DNA of 64,000 nucleotides from positions 5,146,001 through 5,210,000 of the forward strand of contig NC_071332.1 in the NCBI RefSeq assembly GCF_010183535.1, given 5' to 3'. The first letter of the stretch is position 1, and every line of letters begins with the position of its first letter. The position numbers were made by a program, and so were the translations under genes. The notes below the pieces were generated by a model. It was given only the letters and a program-made list of their open reading frames with translations, had not been told where the DNA came from and ran no database searches. This DNA comes from Caenorhabditis remanei (Eukaryota > Nematoda > Chromadorea > Rhabditida > Rhabditidae). This document shows, in pieces, positions 1 through 11,200 of this stretch.

Positions 1-2
1 CT

Positions 3-332
3 AATATTGAACTCATTCGATACACGTTTCCTCGCGATTACGACGAGAACTCCTACTGTCAAGTCTGTGGAAAAGGACATAAGTTGGTAAGATGTCTACT
101 AAGCAGCTCGAACGTCCGTAAATGGATAGATGAAAAGAACGCGTGTAGCAACTGCGCCTCACGAACTCACACCGTCACTGACTGCAACTCGCAAGTCAGC
201 TGCTTTTATTGCTGCGGAAAACACCATACCGGAGCATGCAAATTGAAAGAAGCGTATCGAGACTTCCGCAACTATCCACCAACTGCAGTGAAACCAAACG
301 GAATCGATTTTTTTCGAGACCAACAACACTAA
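3..332 (+). CDS. Gag C-terminus (nucleocapsid zinc knuckles), partial
   Basis: The frame is open from base 3 and is cut by the window edge, so the N-terminus is missing. Three successive CCHC-type zinc knuckles are visible: CQVCGKGHKLVRC, CSNCASRTHTVTDC and CFYCCGKHHTGAC. Such knuckles bind element RNA in the Gag particle; three are typical of BEL/Pao Gag. The frame ends at a TAA at 330-332. The following pol frame is offset by one base, and the two frames overlap across a run of seven T at 308-314. I infer Gag identity from the knuckles and position; no capsid domain is visible in this fragment. Confidence 0.85.
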   Translation, partial: NIELIRYTFPRDYDENSYCQVCGKGHKLVRCLLSSSNVRKWIDEKNACSNCASRTHTVTDCNSQVSCFYCCGKHHTGACKLKEAYRDFRNYPPTAVKPNGIDFFRDQQH

Positions 333-423
333 AAATCAATCATCCAATCCTCTCGTAAATTCAATACTAATAGAGCCAAAAAGGGCGAGTGAATCATTAA
401 AGTTAATAAAAGAAACACCAGAA

Positions 424-3400
424 ATGGTGGATAAGTCATCAGCGGATGAGAATAAATCAGAATACCCACCTCAAACAATACAAAATACATCAATTAATCT
501 CCTTGTTAGTCCTTCGGAGATTAATAACAAAGATAACATATCAATAAAAAATCAAGAAAATACAAAGAAATCCGTAACAGATAGCAAGCCACATATTATT
601 CCCCTTGCTAGTTCTTCGGTGAATAATAACACAGATACCATAAAAGCTTTACATAAAAATACAACGCCTGATAAATCAGATGCACAGCAAAAGAATATTC
701 TCCTCGTTAGTCCGTCGGAGAACATTTTATTCGACACCACTCGTCTATATGACGACGCTCCAATCGTAAACAAAGAAGCAAGAATACACCAAATCACCCA
801 TACACTACAAACGGAATCATTCGAACCAACTGAACTAAATGTCAATGAGGAGGACATCTCGCTCCCATTAACTACACTACAACTAGACAACAATGATCAA
901 ATCTTAACCCTCGTAGATACAGGAGCAAGCATAACATTAATCGCAGACCAAGCAGCTAAAGATCTCGGATTGAAAGTAGCACAAGAAATCAAATTGACAG
1001 TGAACGGCTACAAGGGCAAAAGCCGAAGCTCCAGTAACATCTACGAAATAATAATCAAAGGCGGAACCCTTGAATACAAAACATTTGTAGCTGGGGTACC
1101 AGATCTACCAGAAATCAGATACAAAACACCAGTCTTCAGTGAAGAAGATCACAAAGAACTAGAATTATACGGTCTGACCAACAGAGATGTAATACCCTGT
1201 GAAGAATTTGACAGGAAACGTATCGGAATGATCCTTGGAAATGATATCCTCCCACATTTCATCAGAGGATCACAAAGAATCTGCTTACCCTCGGGAAGAT
1301 ATATCGAACTGAGTCCGTTCGCAAAAATGACATTTCCAAGAGCCAGACATTGCCCAGTGATGGACACACCAACGAAAGACAACAAAGCGGTAGTACAAAA
1401 AGAAAGAAAAGAACATTCCATCAATACACTTATGGCACAAAAATATGGAAGAGCAGGCGAAGACGACCTAACTGACTTAATCCTGCAGCTTTGGAAAAGC
1501 GAGAACTGTGGAGTAGAGTCAGCTACTCTGAGAGAGGAAGAATACCTCGATCAACGCAGATTGCTACTATGGTTTGAAGATACTCTAGAGATCACAGAAG
1601 GTGGACAAATCGCAGTTGCACTCCCTTGGAACGGAAAAGAAATCAGAATGGGAACTAACAAAAATCTAGCTTATAAAAGACTTATGTGTCTAATTGAAAA
1701 GCTACGAAACAACTCGAATCTATTACGAGAGTACAATAAAATCATCAAGGAACAATTGAAAGCAGGAATCATCGAACGAGTAACACCAGAAATGCAAAAA
1801 CAAGGAAAAAGCTACTATGCACCACAGAATGCGGTATTTAAAGCGAATTCTGCGAATACCAAAGTAAGAATCGTCGGAGACTCATCATCCCACCAGAAAG
1901 GGCAACTTTCACTCAATGATTGTCTCTTTGAGGGACCGAACATGCTACGTACAGCTCCAGGACTACATCTGAGACACAGAATTGATCAGTACCCAATTGT
2001 TGGAGACATTGCACGAGCTTTCCACCAAGTGAGACTACAAGAGAAAGACAGAAATGTGACAAAGTGGTTATGGGTAGAGGATATTGAGAAACCCCCGACA
2101 GGAGATAACCTGGTGGAGTATAGATTCACTAGGATTCCCTTTGGGATGAAATGCTCTCCTTTCCTGCTCGCGGCAACGATCCGCCACTACTTGTTGATGG
2201 CAGCGAGCATATTGAGCATCGAAATCGACAAAAACTTATACGTCGATAACATTATGGTATCAACAAACTATGCAGAAGAAGTACTCCCAAAAATTAAAGG
2301 AATTCAAGAAGAGTTCAGAGTGATGAGCATGCCAGTCAGAGAGTTCGGAACAAACTATCACCCAGCTCTATTAGAAATACCTGAAGCGGATAGAGCAGAG
2401 TCTCATATTTCAAAGTTCCTTGGATACAGTTGGAATACAACAGACGATACAATCACAGTACTGATCCCAGAACCATCAGTCAACAGACCAACAAAACGGG
2501 ATATTGCATCGTTTTTTGCAAAAACATTCGACCCCATGGGATACAGTGCTCCCCTGCATGTAAAGATAAAGAAATTTGTACAGAAGATCTGGCAAAATGG
2601 ACTGGAATGGAAAGCACCACTAACCGACAAACTGAACAAAGAATGGGAAATTATCAAACAACAATACAAAGACACAGCTCTAGTAATTCCCAGAAAACTG
2701 CGACAGAAGTATCATCCAAATGAGAAACCGGAAATTGTAGTATTCTGCGATGCATCACAGCATACGTACGCATGCGCCGTATACATAGTATACAGACACC
2801 CAGATGGTTCAGTTGAATCGAACCTGATAGGAGCTAAATCCAAAGTCAGACCAAGTAGTGGAGCTGGTTGGACTATTCCAAGACTTGAGTTGCTAGCAAT
2901 GGAAATTGGAATGAGATACACTGAAAGCTTAATTCACGAACTACCCGAAAAGGACAAACCAGTGTCATTGGACATATTCAGCGACTCCATGATCGCACTA
3001 TACTGGATTCTTACAGAAGAACAAAAGAAACAATGGGTCAACAATAGAGTGACCACAGTACATGAAGTAGACAAAGCCATTAAAGAGTCAGGAATGGAAG
3101 TATCGTACCACCATGTCACGACAGATAAAAACCCAGCTGATCTAGCAACAAGAGGAATAGACTCCACATCCCTACAAAACTGCACCTTCTGGCTGAATGG
3201 CCCAAGTTTCCTCTCCGAACCAAGAAAGAATTGGGAAACCAAGTTGGAAGGAGAGATCCAGTGCCCAATTGAAGACAAAGATGAGGTTAATCTAGAAATG
3301 AGAAACACGAGTAAACCCAAAAATACATCAATCAGACAAAAGAAAAGAGCTGAAGCGATGGCTAACCTAGTATTGGTAGAGACAAGTGTAAACGCTACAG

Positions 3401-5145
3401 TAAGTACATCTAAAAAACCAAAACAGACCACCGAAATCTACACATCCTTCGTACCATTTGAGTACACTAACTCACTATCATCATTGACGAGAATCACAAA
3501 CATGGTCTTAAAGTTCATAAGTACAGTATCAAAAAATAAAATACTACAAAGCGAACCACTGAAAGAATATACAGAATGCAACAAAACTACAGATACAGTG
3601 GAGCGTGAAACAAGACAAAGAAAGCTAGCACGGCTCACAGTGTTCACAGAACACTACAAGGAAGCCGAAAGTAGAGATTGGAAATTTAAAGAAACTCTCA
3701 ATCCTTTCCAGTCAAAAGACGGCTTATGGAGAACAAAAAAGCATTACCAGTCACCAAACATCCCACTAGAAACAAGCGAGCCAATCCTCGTCCATAGAGA
3801 ACATAAACTGGCAGTAATGCTCATGGATGAAATCCATAAGGAAAATGTCCACCTTCCAGCTAACTATCTTGTGACCGCCTTGAGGTCAAAATACTGGATC
3901 CAAACTGATGGAAGATTAGCTCGCTCTACCATCTCAAGATGCGTAGCGTGTCGCAAAGTCAAATCTTTCCCCTTTCTCTATCCATATAATACATCCCTCA
4001 AAGAAAATAGAACAGTCCCATCCACTCCATTCGCCAAAGTAGGGCTCGATTTTTTTGGCCCACTACAGTACAAGAACAAAAATGAGACCGAACTAGAAAA
4101 AGGATACGTGTTAATTTACACCTGTCTCACTACGAGATGCACACACTTGGAGATTTGTGCTGATAGTTCCACGACCAGTTATTTAAATGCTCTGAAAGCC
4201 ATCTTTGCGCAAAGAGGAGTACCAAAATACATATATTCGGACAACGCACAAACGTTCCAGCTAGGAGAAAGAGTCCTGAGAGAAGACATCAAAAGCTACG
4301 AACCAGAGTCAAGACTTATCAATTTCCTAGCTCGAGAAGATATCAACTTCCGCCATATTACTCCCATGGCGCCGTGGCAAGGCGGCGTATATGAGCGTAT
4401 CGTCGGAATCGCAAAAAAGCAATTCCGCAAAGAAATCGGAAAGCAGATATTCTCCTTCCCAGAACTTCATTCAATAATGAAAAGAGTAGAAGGAGCAATA
4501 AACTCGAGACCCCTGATCAGAAATCCAGTGCACGTCAACGATGTGCCAGTCTTGAGACCGATAGATTTCCTGTTACCAGCTGTGCTTCTCGAAGTACCAA
4601 ATGATACAGATAATCTAAAGGGAGACATACTGTATGACCCTACAGTAAGCACAACCGAGAAAGAAACTCGAGAACACTTAAAGAAGATGGACAGAGTCAT
4701 GGAAAAGCTCTGGAAAATCTGGTCGACATCTTACTTACTACTCCTACGGGAAAATGCAAAAAGAAACAATCGATTTAGCAAAGTATCACCGAGGGTCGGT
4801 CAAGTTGTACTGATTCAAGAAGAAATGATACCACGACATACATGGCCGGTGGGCAGAATCACTAAACTGATAGGAACACCTCCCCTCGTACAATCGGTCG
4901 AAGTACTGTACAAAGGATCCATCAAAGAAAGAGCAGTAAACCAGCTGATCCCTCTCGAGATCGACGAAGAACAAGAGACGATACAAACTCCAGAACATGC
5001 CACAACTAGTAGAATACCACACAAAGTAAACCAGAATGAATCACGCACAGATAATTCGGACCACAAAATAACCTCCACAAGACTACAGCCACCGAGAAGA
5101 GCCAAAGAAGGAGTTCATTATTCTTTGGATTCCGACTCGGAATAA
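424..5145 (+). CDS. BEL/Pao Pol polyprotein (protease, RT, RNase H, integrase)
   Basis: The frame encodes 1573 residues from the first ATG; it is also open upstream of that ATG to beyond the end of gag, so the ATG need not be the true start. Residues 1-140 are low-complexity and polar. A retropepsin-like DTGAS motif follows (about 165). The reverse transcriptase region (about 480-760) has conserved VGDIARAFHQV and PFGMKCSPF and a catalytic YVDN instead of the common YVDD. RNase H is suggested by VVFCDAS, IFSDS and KNPADLATRG. The integrase has an HX4H..CX2C zinc site, a core with LDFFGP, SDNAQTF and GGVYERIVG (the D,D,E residues), then a DUF5641-like tail (VGQVVLIQEE). No envelope gene follows. 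Length and order match full Pao-type Pol. Confidence 0.92.
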   Translation: MVDKSSADENKSEYPPQTIQNTSINLLVSPSEINNKDNISIKNQENTKKSVTDSKPHIIPLASSSVNNNTDTIKALHKNTTPDKSDAQQKNILLVSPSENILFDTTRLYDDAPIVNKEARIHQITHTLQTESFEPTELNVNEEDISLPLTTLQLDNNDQILTLVDTGASITLIADQAAKDLGLKVAQEIKLTVNGYKGKSRSSSNIYEIIIKGGTLEYKTFVAGVPDLPEIRYKTPVFSEEDHKELELYGLTNRDVIPCEEFDRKRIGMILGNDILPHFIRGSQRICLPSGRYIELSPFAKMTFPRARHCPVMDTPTKDNKAVVQKERKEHSINTLMAQKYGRAGEDDLTDLILQLWKSENCGVESATLREEEYLDQRRLLLWFEDTLEITEGGQIAVALPWNGKEIRMGTNKNLAYKRLMCLIEKLRNNSNLLREYNKIIKEQLKAGIIERVTPEMQKQGKSYYAPQNAVFKANSANTKVRIVGDSSSHQKGQLSLNDCLFEGPNMLRTAPGLHLRHRIDQYPIVGDIARAFHQVRLQEKDRNVTKWLWVEDIEKPPTGDNLVEYRFTRIPFGMKCSPFLLAATIRHYLLMAASILSIEIDKNLYVDNIMVSTNYAEEVLPKIKGIQEEFRVMSMPVREFGTNYHPALLEIPEADRAESHISKFLGYSWNTTDDTITVLIPEPSVNRPTKRDIASFFAKTFDPMGYSAPLHVKIKKFVQKIWQNGLEWKAPLTDKLNKEWEIIKQQYKDTALVIPRKLRQKYHPNEKPEIVVFCDASQHTYACAVYIVYRHPDGSVESNLIGAKSKVRPSSGAGWTIPRLELLAMEIGMRYTESLIHELPEKDKPVSLDIFSDSMIALYWILTEEQKKQWVNNRVTTVHEVDKAIKESGMEVSYHHVTTDKNPADLATRGIDSTSLQNCTFWLNGPSFLSEPRKNWETKLEGEIQCPIEDKDEVNLEMRNTSKPKNTSIRQKKRAEAMANLVLVETSVNATVSTSKKPKQTTEIYTSFVPFEYTNSLSSLTRITNMVLKFISTVSKNKILQSEPLKEYTECNKTTDTVERETRQRKLARLTVFTEHYKEAESRDWKFKETLNPFQSKDGLWRTKKHYQSPNIPLETSEPILVHREHKLAVMLMDEIHKENVHLPANYLVTALRSKYWIQTDGRLARSTISRCVACRKVKSFPFLYPYNTSLKENRTVPSTPFAKVGLDFFGPLQYKNKNETELEKGYVLIYTCLTTRCTHLEICADSSTTSYLNALKAIFAQRGVPKYIYSDNAQTFQLGERVLREDIKSYEPESRLINFLAREDINFRHITPMAPWQGGVYERIVGIAKKQFRKEIGKQIFSFPELHSIMKRVEGAINSRPLIRNPVHVNDVPVLRPIDFLLPAVLLEVPNDTDNLKGDILYDPTVSTTEKETREHLKKMDRVMEKLWKIWSTSYLLLLRENAKRNNRFSKVSPRVGQVVLIQEEMIPRHTWPVGRITKLIGTPPLVQSVEVLYKGSIKERAVNQLIPLEIDEEQETIQTPEHATTSRIPHKVNQNESRTDNSDHKITSTRLQPPRRAKEGVHYSLDSDSE

Positions 5146-5184
5146 CCTGGTTATCCCGAAGTCGAAACCCTCCGGGGGGGGGAG
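5146..5184 (+). promoter_or_regulatory. Polypurine tract of the retrotransposon
   Basis: A G-rich run just before the LTR start (TCCGGGGGGGGGAG, about 5171-5184) sits where the plus-strand primer of LTR elements lies, a few dozen bases after the pol stop. It is assigned from position and composition. Confidence 0.6.
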
Positions 5185-5800
5185 TGTTGTGGAAACTACG
5201 TTCCACAAGTTGAACTCTTGAGAATAATAAGATTATAAGAATTACCCGCTACATTCTCAACATTATCTCTATAATACATTAAACCACAATCGATTAAGAC
5301 AATTATTATAATAACTAATCATCATTACTTTCAGAATAATTTCCCTTTCAGATTTCCCAGTCATCGTGCGTCTTTCGTCACATTGCCCTTCCGACTCCTC
5401 ACTCTCCGTAAATCTACATCAGCCTGTCTGCGTCTCTCCAGTGGCGCGTCGTTCTCGTGCGGAATCGTGGCGAGACCAGCGGGGGTTGGCGAGGCAAGCG
5501 TTGGGCTCTCGCTCCAACGCGTATATAATTTCTCTTATGCAATTTGCTGTGTATATTAATTAATCCCTGTGACTCTTTTCCTTTAACAAACTGTGCCAAC
5601 TAATTGACCTCTTGAGCACAAAGTCAAGGCCCTTTATTCATTTCCCTTTCATAACTTCTTAGCCGGCAGCGATTCGGCTACCCTTTTAGGCCCCTATTAT
5701 CACTTGGTTCAGGAGTTAATCTTCTCCTGTCTCCCGTACGATAATAAAATCTTTATCGTATAATTGTTCTTTCTTTCTCATTCAGGTTCTTCTCACTACA
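5185..5800 (+). repeat. 3' LTR of the BEL/Pao element
   Basis: It begins TGTTGTGGAAAC directly after the polypurine tract and plausibly ends at ACTACA near 5800, giving the usual TG...CA ends and about 616 bp. The partner LTR is outside the window, so the right border and the target-site duplication cannot be confirmed. A short open frame at 5366-5563 lies inside and is not credible as a gene. Confidence 0.6.
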
Positions 5801-6102
5801 CTTTCAGGTGCACAGTCTCTCTTTATAACTTTAACAGATTATGTTATGAATCTCGAGTCCTTGTCCACGATGTTCGTCTGAATCTTCGTCAGTCATCTGA
5901 CATTATGTTCTCGCTCAACGGATCTGCATAAGTTTCTTGTTCTCTCCTCCATCCACTCGCTAGTTCGTCGTGGATAATCTACTCTATTATATCCACTTGC
6001 TAGTTCTGCGTGGATATTCTACTCAAATCAAGCTTATCAATCTTCATATTTCTTGTCTTTCCCTTCGTGATTGACAAAACAGTTTGACCATTGATAACTT
6101 CT
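5801..6102. other. Intergenic; short direct repeat
   Basis: No gene is seen. A roughly 40-bp segment is repeated in tandem at about 5951-6025: both copies carry ATCCACT, GCTAGTTC, CGTGGATA and TCTACTC. The rest is unremarkable AT-rich sequence. Confidence 0.5.
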
Positions 6103-6282
6103 TAGGATGTGCCCGTACAAAAAAGTTGTCAACTATAAAAATGAAGCTCTACTTTTGATCTATATACTCCATAAAAATCAATATTGTGAGACTATCAGGA
6201 ATGCCGTTTCACACTCACAAAGTTGACCATTTTCAACTAAAAACAGCAAGTTTCGCATTCTTTTTGACCAGTACTGTATCGT
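6103..6282. mobile_element. Truncated palindromic MITE (TACAGTA-ended family)
   Basis: The sequence ends in CATTCTTTTTGACCAGTACT then GTA, and carries internal stretches (GTTGTCAACTA, GAAGCTCTACTTTTGATC) found also in the complete palindromic elements at 47414-47747 and 51118-51577. Only one arm is present, so this is a half copy. Confidence 0.6.
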
Positions 6283-6770
6283 GAACACAGGTCAATTCTT
6301 ATTTGAACTTGCTATTTTGGGGTTAATTAAATAAGGAGCGGCTATGTTCTTTAGACCATAAATATATGCGGCGGCGGAGACTGACGATGAAAGAAATAGA
6401 AGAATCGGGGGTAAGGGTTACATGAGGACTCGCACTACAAAGAAGAATGTTGAAATGAGTTTATTAGAGAAGAGCATCTCCGTTTCAACCGTTAAGATAG
6501 ATGGACTTTGGTAGATCATGCCGTTTAAAAATAGTTTTCATATAAGTGAATTCCTCTATCTACCACCATTCGAAACTTGGCAGTAGTCTTCTGGGATATG
6601 CGTACCGCTTCAATTGGATTGTAGTGAGTATGAATTTCCGTTGGAATCTTGTCGTCCACTTTTTCCAGAAACCCTTTCTCTATTTGGTTCTTTCTGACCT
6701 TCGTCATGGTTTCGACATCGAAAATTGAAAATCCAGCTGAAGTATCACCAAAAAACTCGGTTTCTTCACA
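6283..6770. repeat. Dispersed repeat, uninterrupted copy A
   Basis: About 490 bp nearly identical at its left end to the copy starting near 27875 (shared stretches GAACACAGGTCAATTCTTAT, ATGCGGCGGCGGAGACTGAC and GGTAAGGGTTACATGAGGAC) and continuing through CTTCGTCATGGTTTCGACAT to match 29878-29960. This copy lacks the foldback element inserted in copy B; the empty site is the TA at 6681-6682. Confidence 0.8.
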
Positions 6771-9700
6771 GCTTTAGTAAGACTGATTTTGCATTAAAAT
6801 CGAGTCGGCAGAACGAATGAACAATTTTAAAATATGAAAATTCACAAAGTTGTATAAAATGTCTTTCTCTACACGGCTTACTAAAGTCCGAAAAAGAACT
6901 GCAAGGAAATTTTTGATCTCCTCTCATAAAACGAAAAATTTGAGAAATTTGCAGGTAAAAAAGTGTATTTTTAATTTTTAGCGTAAAGCTCAAAGTCGGA
7001 AAACTCACTTCAATAAAGCTTAATGTGATGAATACATCAAGAAAAAAACAATTTTTCTTCTTAAAACCATGATATCATGTCATTTGTGTGTTGCTTTTGA
7101 TAAAATTTCTAAGAACACAACATTTTCCACGGAAATTTTTTGGCGAATTCTCTACTTCAAACTGTATCCAGCTCTCTATTTGTCGACGTCTCCATCTCAA
7201 TTGTAGCTCAAAATATCCAGAATAAATAGATCTTCATTTCTGATGGATGGATGACTTTTTTGCCGAATAAGTTTCGAGAAATAAGGAAGAACTGATTTTT
7301 CAGGCCAAAACTTCGATCTGTATCAGCGCCTTTATTTTTACTCCAATTTACTTTTTTCCGAAATGTTGCTTTTATCTTTCTCGTGTTTTGTAATAAACAG
7401 TTTTCACTATTTATTTCCTTTATTGTTCGTAATTAATAAAATCAAAATTTTTAGTTGAAAAATTAATAAAAATTATTTCTGACTACTGTAGCGTGCGGCC
7501 TTTGCGCTCCGCTAAAAACTTTCGCTTGCAGTATTTTCTCGCTGTGTGGGAGACTGTGCTCTACAAGAAACTGATATGCATTCTGAGAACGAATTTTTTG
7601 AAATCGAGTTATTCAAGCTTTTTTATGCGATCTGGAAAAAAAGAAACCAGCGTGCTCAACAAGAGCTGTTCACAAAACAATTTTTTGACCATGCTGTTAT
7701 GTCCACTTCGCTTCTCTTTTACATTTTTCTGTCTTAAATTTAACAGACAGTATGCCAGAAGAAATCAACGAAATCTTATTGAATTGGTTTGAAGCTTAAA
7801 GTTAATCTGAGGCCTCTAAATGGAGTTTAACGTGACGATGATGATGGTCGGGCCACTGTAACATAATCGCTCTCACAGTCTTCCCAATCTTCTGGAAATT
7901 CCATTTTTAATCTATCTAGAACGCTGCCCGACCTATCAGTTTAGGAGTAGCAAGTTTGACGTGATGAGTCGAAAAGGTGCAGAATATAATGATAAGTCTT
8001 CGAAACAAACATTTGAATAATTTTGAAACAATAATAGTTTATTTTTGAAACAATAATAGCAAAGATTTTCGACAAGTCTGGTTTCTACAGAGAACAATAT
8101 TCCGAAAATCATCTTATTATTTGCTAATCAACAAGAACTGAAAACAGCAAAAAAAGAAAGAAAGACCTCCGATGATGGACGATGCGAATTCAAACACAAA
8201 AGACAAAAAGGAGAAGAGAAAGAAAACGGTTGATCTTTCCCAATTCGAAAAAAAATACGCCTTCATATTTTATGATACCTGAATTCACTGAACATAACTT
8301 ATGAATTTCCGACTCCTTCTTAGTAAGATCTCACAAGGGAATGATCCTGAGTGTGACTCGAGTTTCTCAACGATGTTCTCACCAAAAATAGGCATTACTG
8401 AGACTAGAACAACACTATATGTTTTAGGTGCAACAAACTCGTTTCCAGCGAATAGCAAACATTTTTCATTTTTTTCAAATTTTTTGGTTGAGTCATTTTG
8501 AGACATCGTAATTTTGTTCATTTTGAAAGATTTCATAAAATTCAAAGTGTTATAAAAAGGTGAAGATATGGGCTACAAAAAAGCTTACTGGACTTTATTA
8601 CGAAAACTAAAACCTATAAAGACACGATTCATAAATGTGAAAATTGTCAGTACTCATAAATTCAGAAAGTAGCCATTTTCGAAAAAAGGTCTCGGGGGAC
8701 CATGTATATCCGAATATGGCTCACTTTTCATTTTAGAGACTTAGAGCCATTTCCACGTACCTCTATACGTTCGAGTTTTCCACTGAAAACGCAAAAACAC
8801 AGATTATGGCGGAATGTTGTTAAAACATGTCAAAACACAGTTTTTAAAAACCAATATTCTGTTTTGACAACTCTATGATCGCAGGTACAACGAATGTGAT
8901 TTTGTTTCAAAACTATGAGTGATTTGAACGAGAATCTAACACTTCTGAATCTCAATCGATACGAGACGAAAATGGAGTGGGAGCATATGTAGTCATTTCA
9001 CAGAAAATTTTCGTCTTGTAGTCTGATAACTTGATGAGAAATTGCATCTGTCTGACACCTTCTTTTCTTTTTGTTTTTCCAACGTCAAGGTTATTTCAGA
9101 TATTTTCCGAGGGCACATACTGAACAGTTGCCAGCTGCAAAAAGCGAGATGTCGATATAATTTTGTCCATTGAACATTGTCACCTGTGCCCAGATAAAAT
9201 ATTTTCTTTAAACGGTTTTGTATTCTGCCACAACGAAAACCTTACCGAATATAAAAATTGTGAAACTTCTCCACAACTGCTCAATGAGTCTTTTGGTAAA
9301 GCGCCATGTCTGAAACTTGCTTTGCTTCAACAACTCGAGGATGTATCAGACATTTGTAACATTAAAACACCAAAGGATTTTTATGTTATACTCCAGTGCC
9401 AACAAAGCATTCCATCATCTGAACTCACTAGCATCACCAAACTTGTCAAAAATCGAACCGAGCCGGCCGACCCGATTCAAAAAGGTACCCACTTTTTTGA
9501 CTAAACTAAACTGACGACCACCGTTTTCTGTCGAATAAAAAGGCTTACTTGGTTGGTCCCTAGTACATCAAAGTTTACGACTTGGAAAATATCACCCGCG
9601 AGACTCAAATTAACAGATTTCGTGCATTTCGTGATGTTGTTTATTTTTATTTGTAGCATTGATTCACCTAAAAAACTGCTCCGTGATTCTTTAACCTCCA

Positions 9701-9959
9701 GGAGACGGAGAGTATCTCAATTTTGATTTGAAACCTTTATTTATTCATTCACTGCAAGACGAGGCGGGACGAACGAGTAGGAGAAAAATATTTAATACGT
9801 GACTCTGCGCGTAACGATACCAATTGATGCCCCATCAGAATTCTTCTCCGTTTTTTGCAGTCCTGTTTTTTTTTCTTTTTTTTCAGAGTTCCTGTTATTG
9901 TCTATTAGAATTAGTTTACGACAATGACACGGATAGATCAACTCAATTCGTCTGTGAAG
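6771..9959. other. Intergenic, no supported gene
   Basis: AT-rich sequence with only short open frames. A segment at 7741-7815 resembles 34316-34400 (see findings). A 113-codon open frame at 9163-9504 has no recognisable domain, signal peptide or clean splice context and I do not call it a gene. Confidence 0.5.
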
Positions 9960-10137
9960 TGGGGGAGTGTTGGGAATGCACGCTATCTTCAGAACCGTAG
10001 TATTGCACTCTCTTGAGTACTCATTCCCTGAATTCTTCTACTACGAAACCTCTTCTCTACTACTATCATTATTATGAATTGTCGTAGTATATTCGTCCTA
10101 CATAATAGCGATATAGTCTGATTATTATATGTCACAG
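9960..10137 (+). mobile_element. LTR-like fragment of a second retroelement
   Basis: A purine run (AAGTGGGGGAG) is followed immediately by TGTTGGGAATGCACG, the same layout as the polypurine tract and LTR start at 5171-5195, but with a different sequence. It plausibly ends near GTCACA at 10137. No pol precedes it. I read it as a remnant of another LTR element; this is inference from layout. Confidence 0.4.
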
Positions 10138-10179
10138 ATTCGAAAAAAAGCAATAAAAGTAAAATCATTATTCCAGTTT

Positions 10180-11200
10180 TTCAAATAACTCACTGATTCT
10201 GGAATCCGTATTACCTGATGAAGACATTTTCCGTGCAACCGATTCCGTTGTTGATAGATATTTTTTGAAACGAAGTAAAATTATATAAATAAATCAATTG
10301 AAAAGACATAAGGAACAGGTTTTCGTTATAATTTTTTTAAATGGATTTCTGATTAAATCTAGCCCGGGAGGATTCAAACCCGCGTCTACTGAAGTAAACC
10401 TCAGCCCGGGTATTATAGACTCCTTCACCCTCTGGTCGAAGTGTGTCTAACCGGTTCCGACACAGATAAGAATGGTGGGGGAAGTCAATAGAAAATAAAT
10501 TATCCCGTTTTTGGGAGTTTCAATTATAGTTTTGATGATTTCTAGATCAAAAGAAATTATTCCGTTTTTGGGAGTTTCATATATAATTGTGTAGATTTCT
10601 AGCCCGGGAGGATTCAAACCCGCGTCTACTGAAGTAATCTTCAGCCCGGGTATTATAGACTACTACATCCTCTGATCGACGAGTCTATCCGGTACCGACA
10701 CAGATAAGAATGGTGGGGGAAGTTAATTTCATAGAAAATGTTCCAATTTTGAAAGCGCCTACCATTTTTCGAGTCTCCCTTTCCGTTCATCTCTCCTCGT
10801 CCGGCATTCGTTGATCTTAGTCACTGAAGTCTTCCATCTGCCGATGTGGAGGCCGTGTTGATCTCGGCTTGGTACGCGGTGCTGAAATAAATAGTTTAAT
10901 TAAAAGTGAATGATATAACGTGTTGTGGGAAACCATAAGAAATAGACAAAACAATAAACTAATTAGAAAGACCGCCTTCTAGGCCGGAATGAGAAGAGAA
11001 TGACTGATTATTGGTCTTCTAGCTGATGTGTGCAGAGGGCGGGGCCTGTTGTCAGCATCTGGAATGATTTCCCAAGAAGATAAGGTGGCAGATGGTAATA
11101 TGTGAAGAAGAACAATGTCACAGACAATATAGTCAAAAAAGTGTCAAAAAGCGGTGGGGCAATTTTATATCAGATTTTCCTGGCATGGAAAATGTTGGCT
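10180..11200 (-). repeat. Gene-like repeat unit, copy 1 (compact)
   Basis: Read on the minus strand it runs: a GC-rich segment (about 11060-11020, GGCCCCGCCC), an intron-like stretch ending TTTATTTCAG before CACCGCG (about 10880), an exon-like block ending at a GT near 10755, two modules with the box-B-like motif (about 10725-10598 and 10490-10360), then a distal block (10260-10190) with GGATTCCAGAATC. Between the modules lie two diverged units of the 54-bp repeat. The same order occurs in copies 2 and 3. The exon-like blocks hold no long open frame, so the product, if any, is unknown. Confidence 0.65.

Larger units (their letters stand above)
1..5800 (+). mobile_element. BEL/Pao LTR retrotransposon, 3' portion (5' end outside window)
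   Basis: The segment holds, in order, the nucleocapsid end of gag, a long pol frame and a 3' LTR preceded by a purine-rich polypurine tract (G-rich run ending near 5184). The pol order protease, reverse transcriptase, RNase H, integrase with a C-terminal DUF5641-like region is the BEL/Pao order. The 5' LTR, primer site and most of gag lie upstream of the window. The pol frame is open for 1573 codons without a stop, so the insertion looks young or recently active; only the gag-pol junction changes frame. The right end of the LTR is an estimate. Confidence 0.9.

Noticed and set aside
9163..9504. 113-codon open frame with several cysteines
   Set aside because: No signal peptide, no recognised domain, no splice support, and it lies among retroelement debris.
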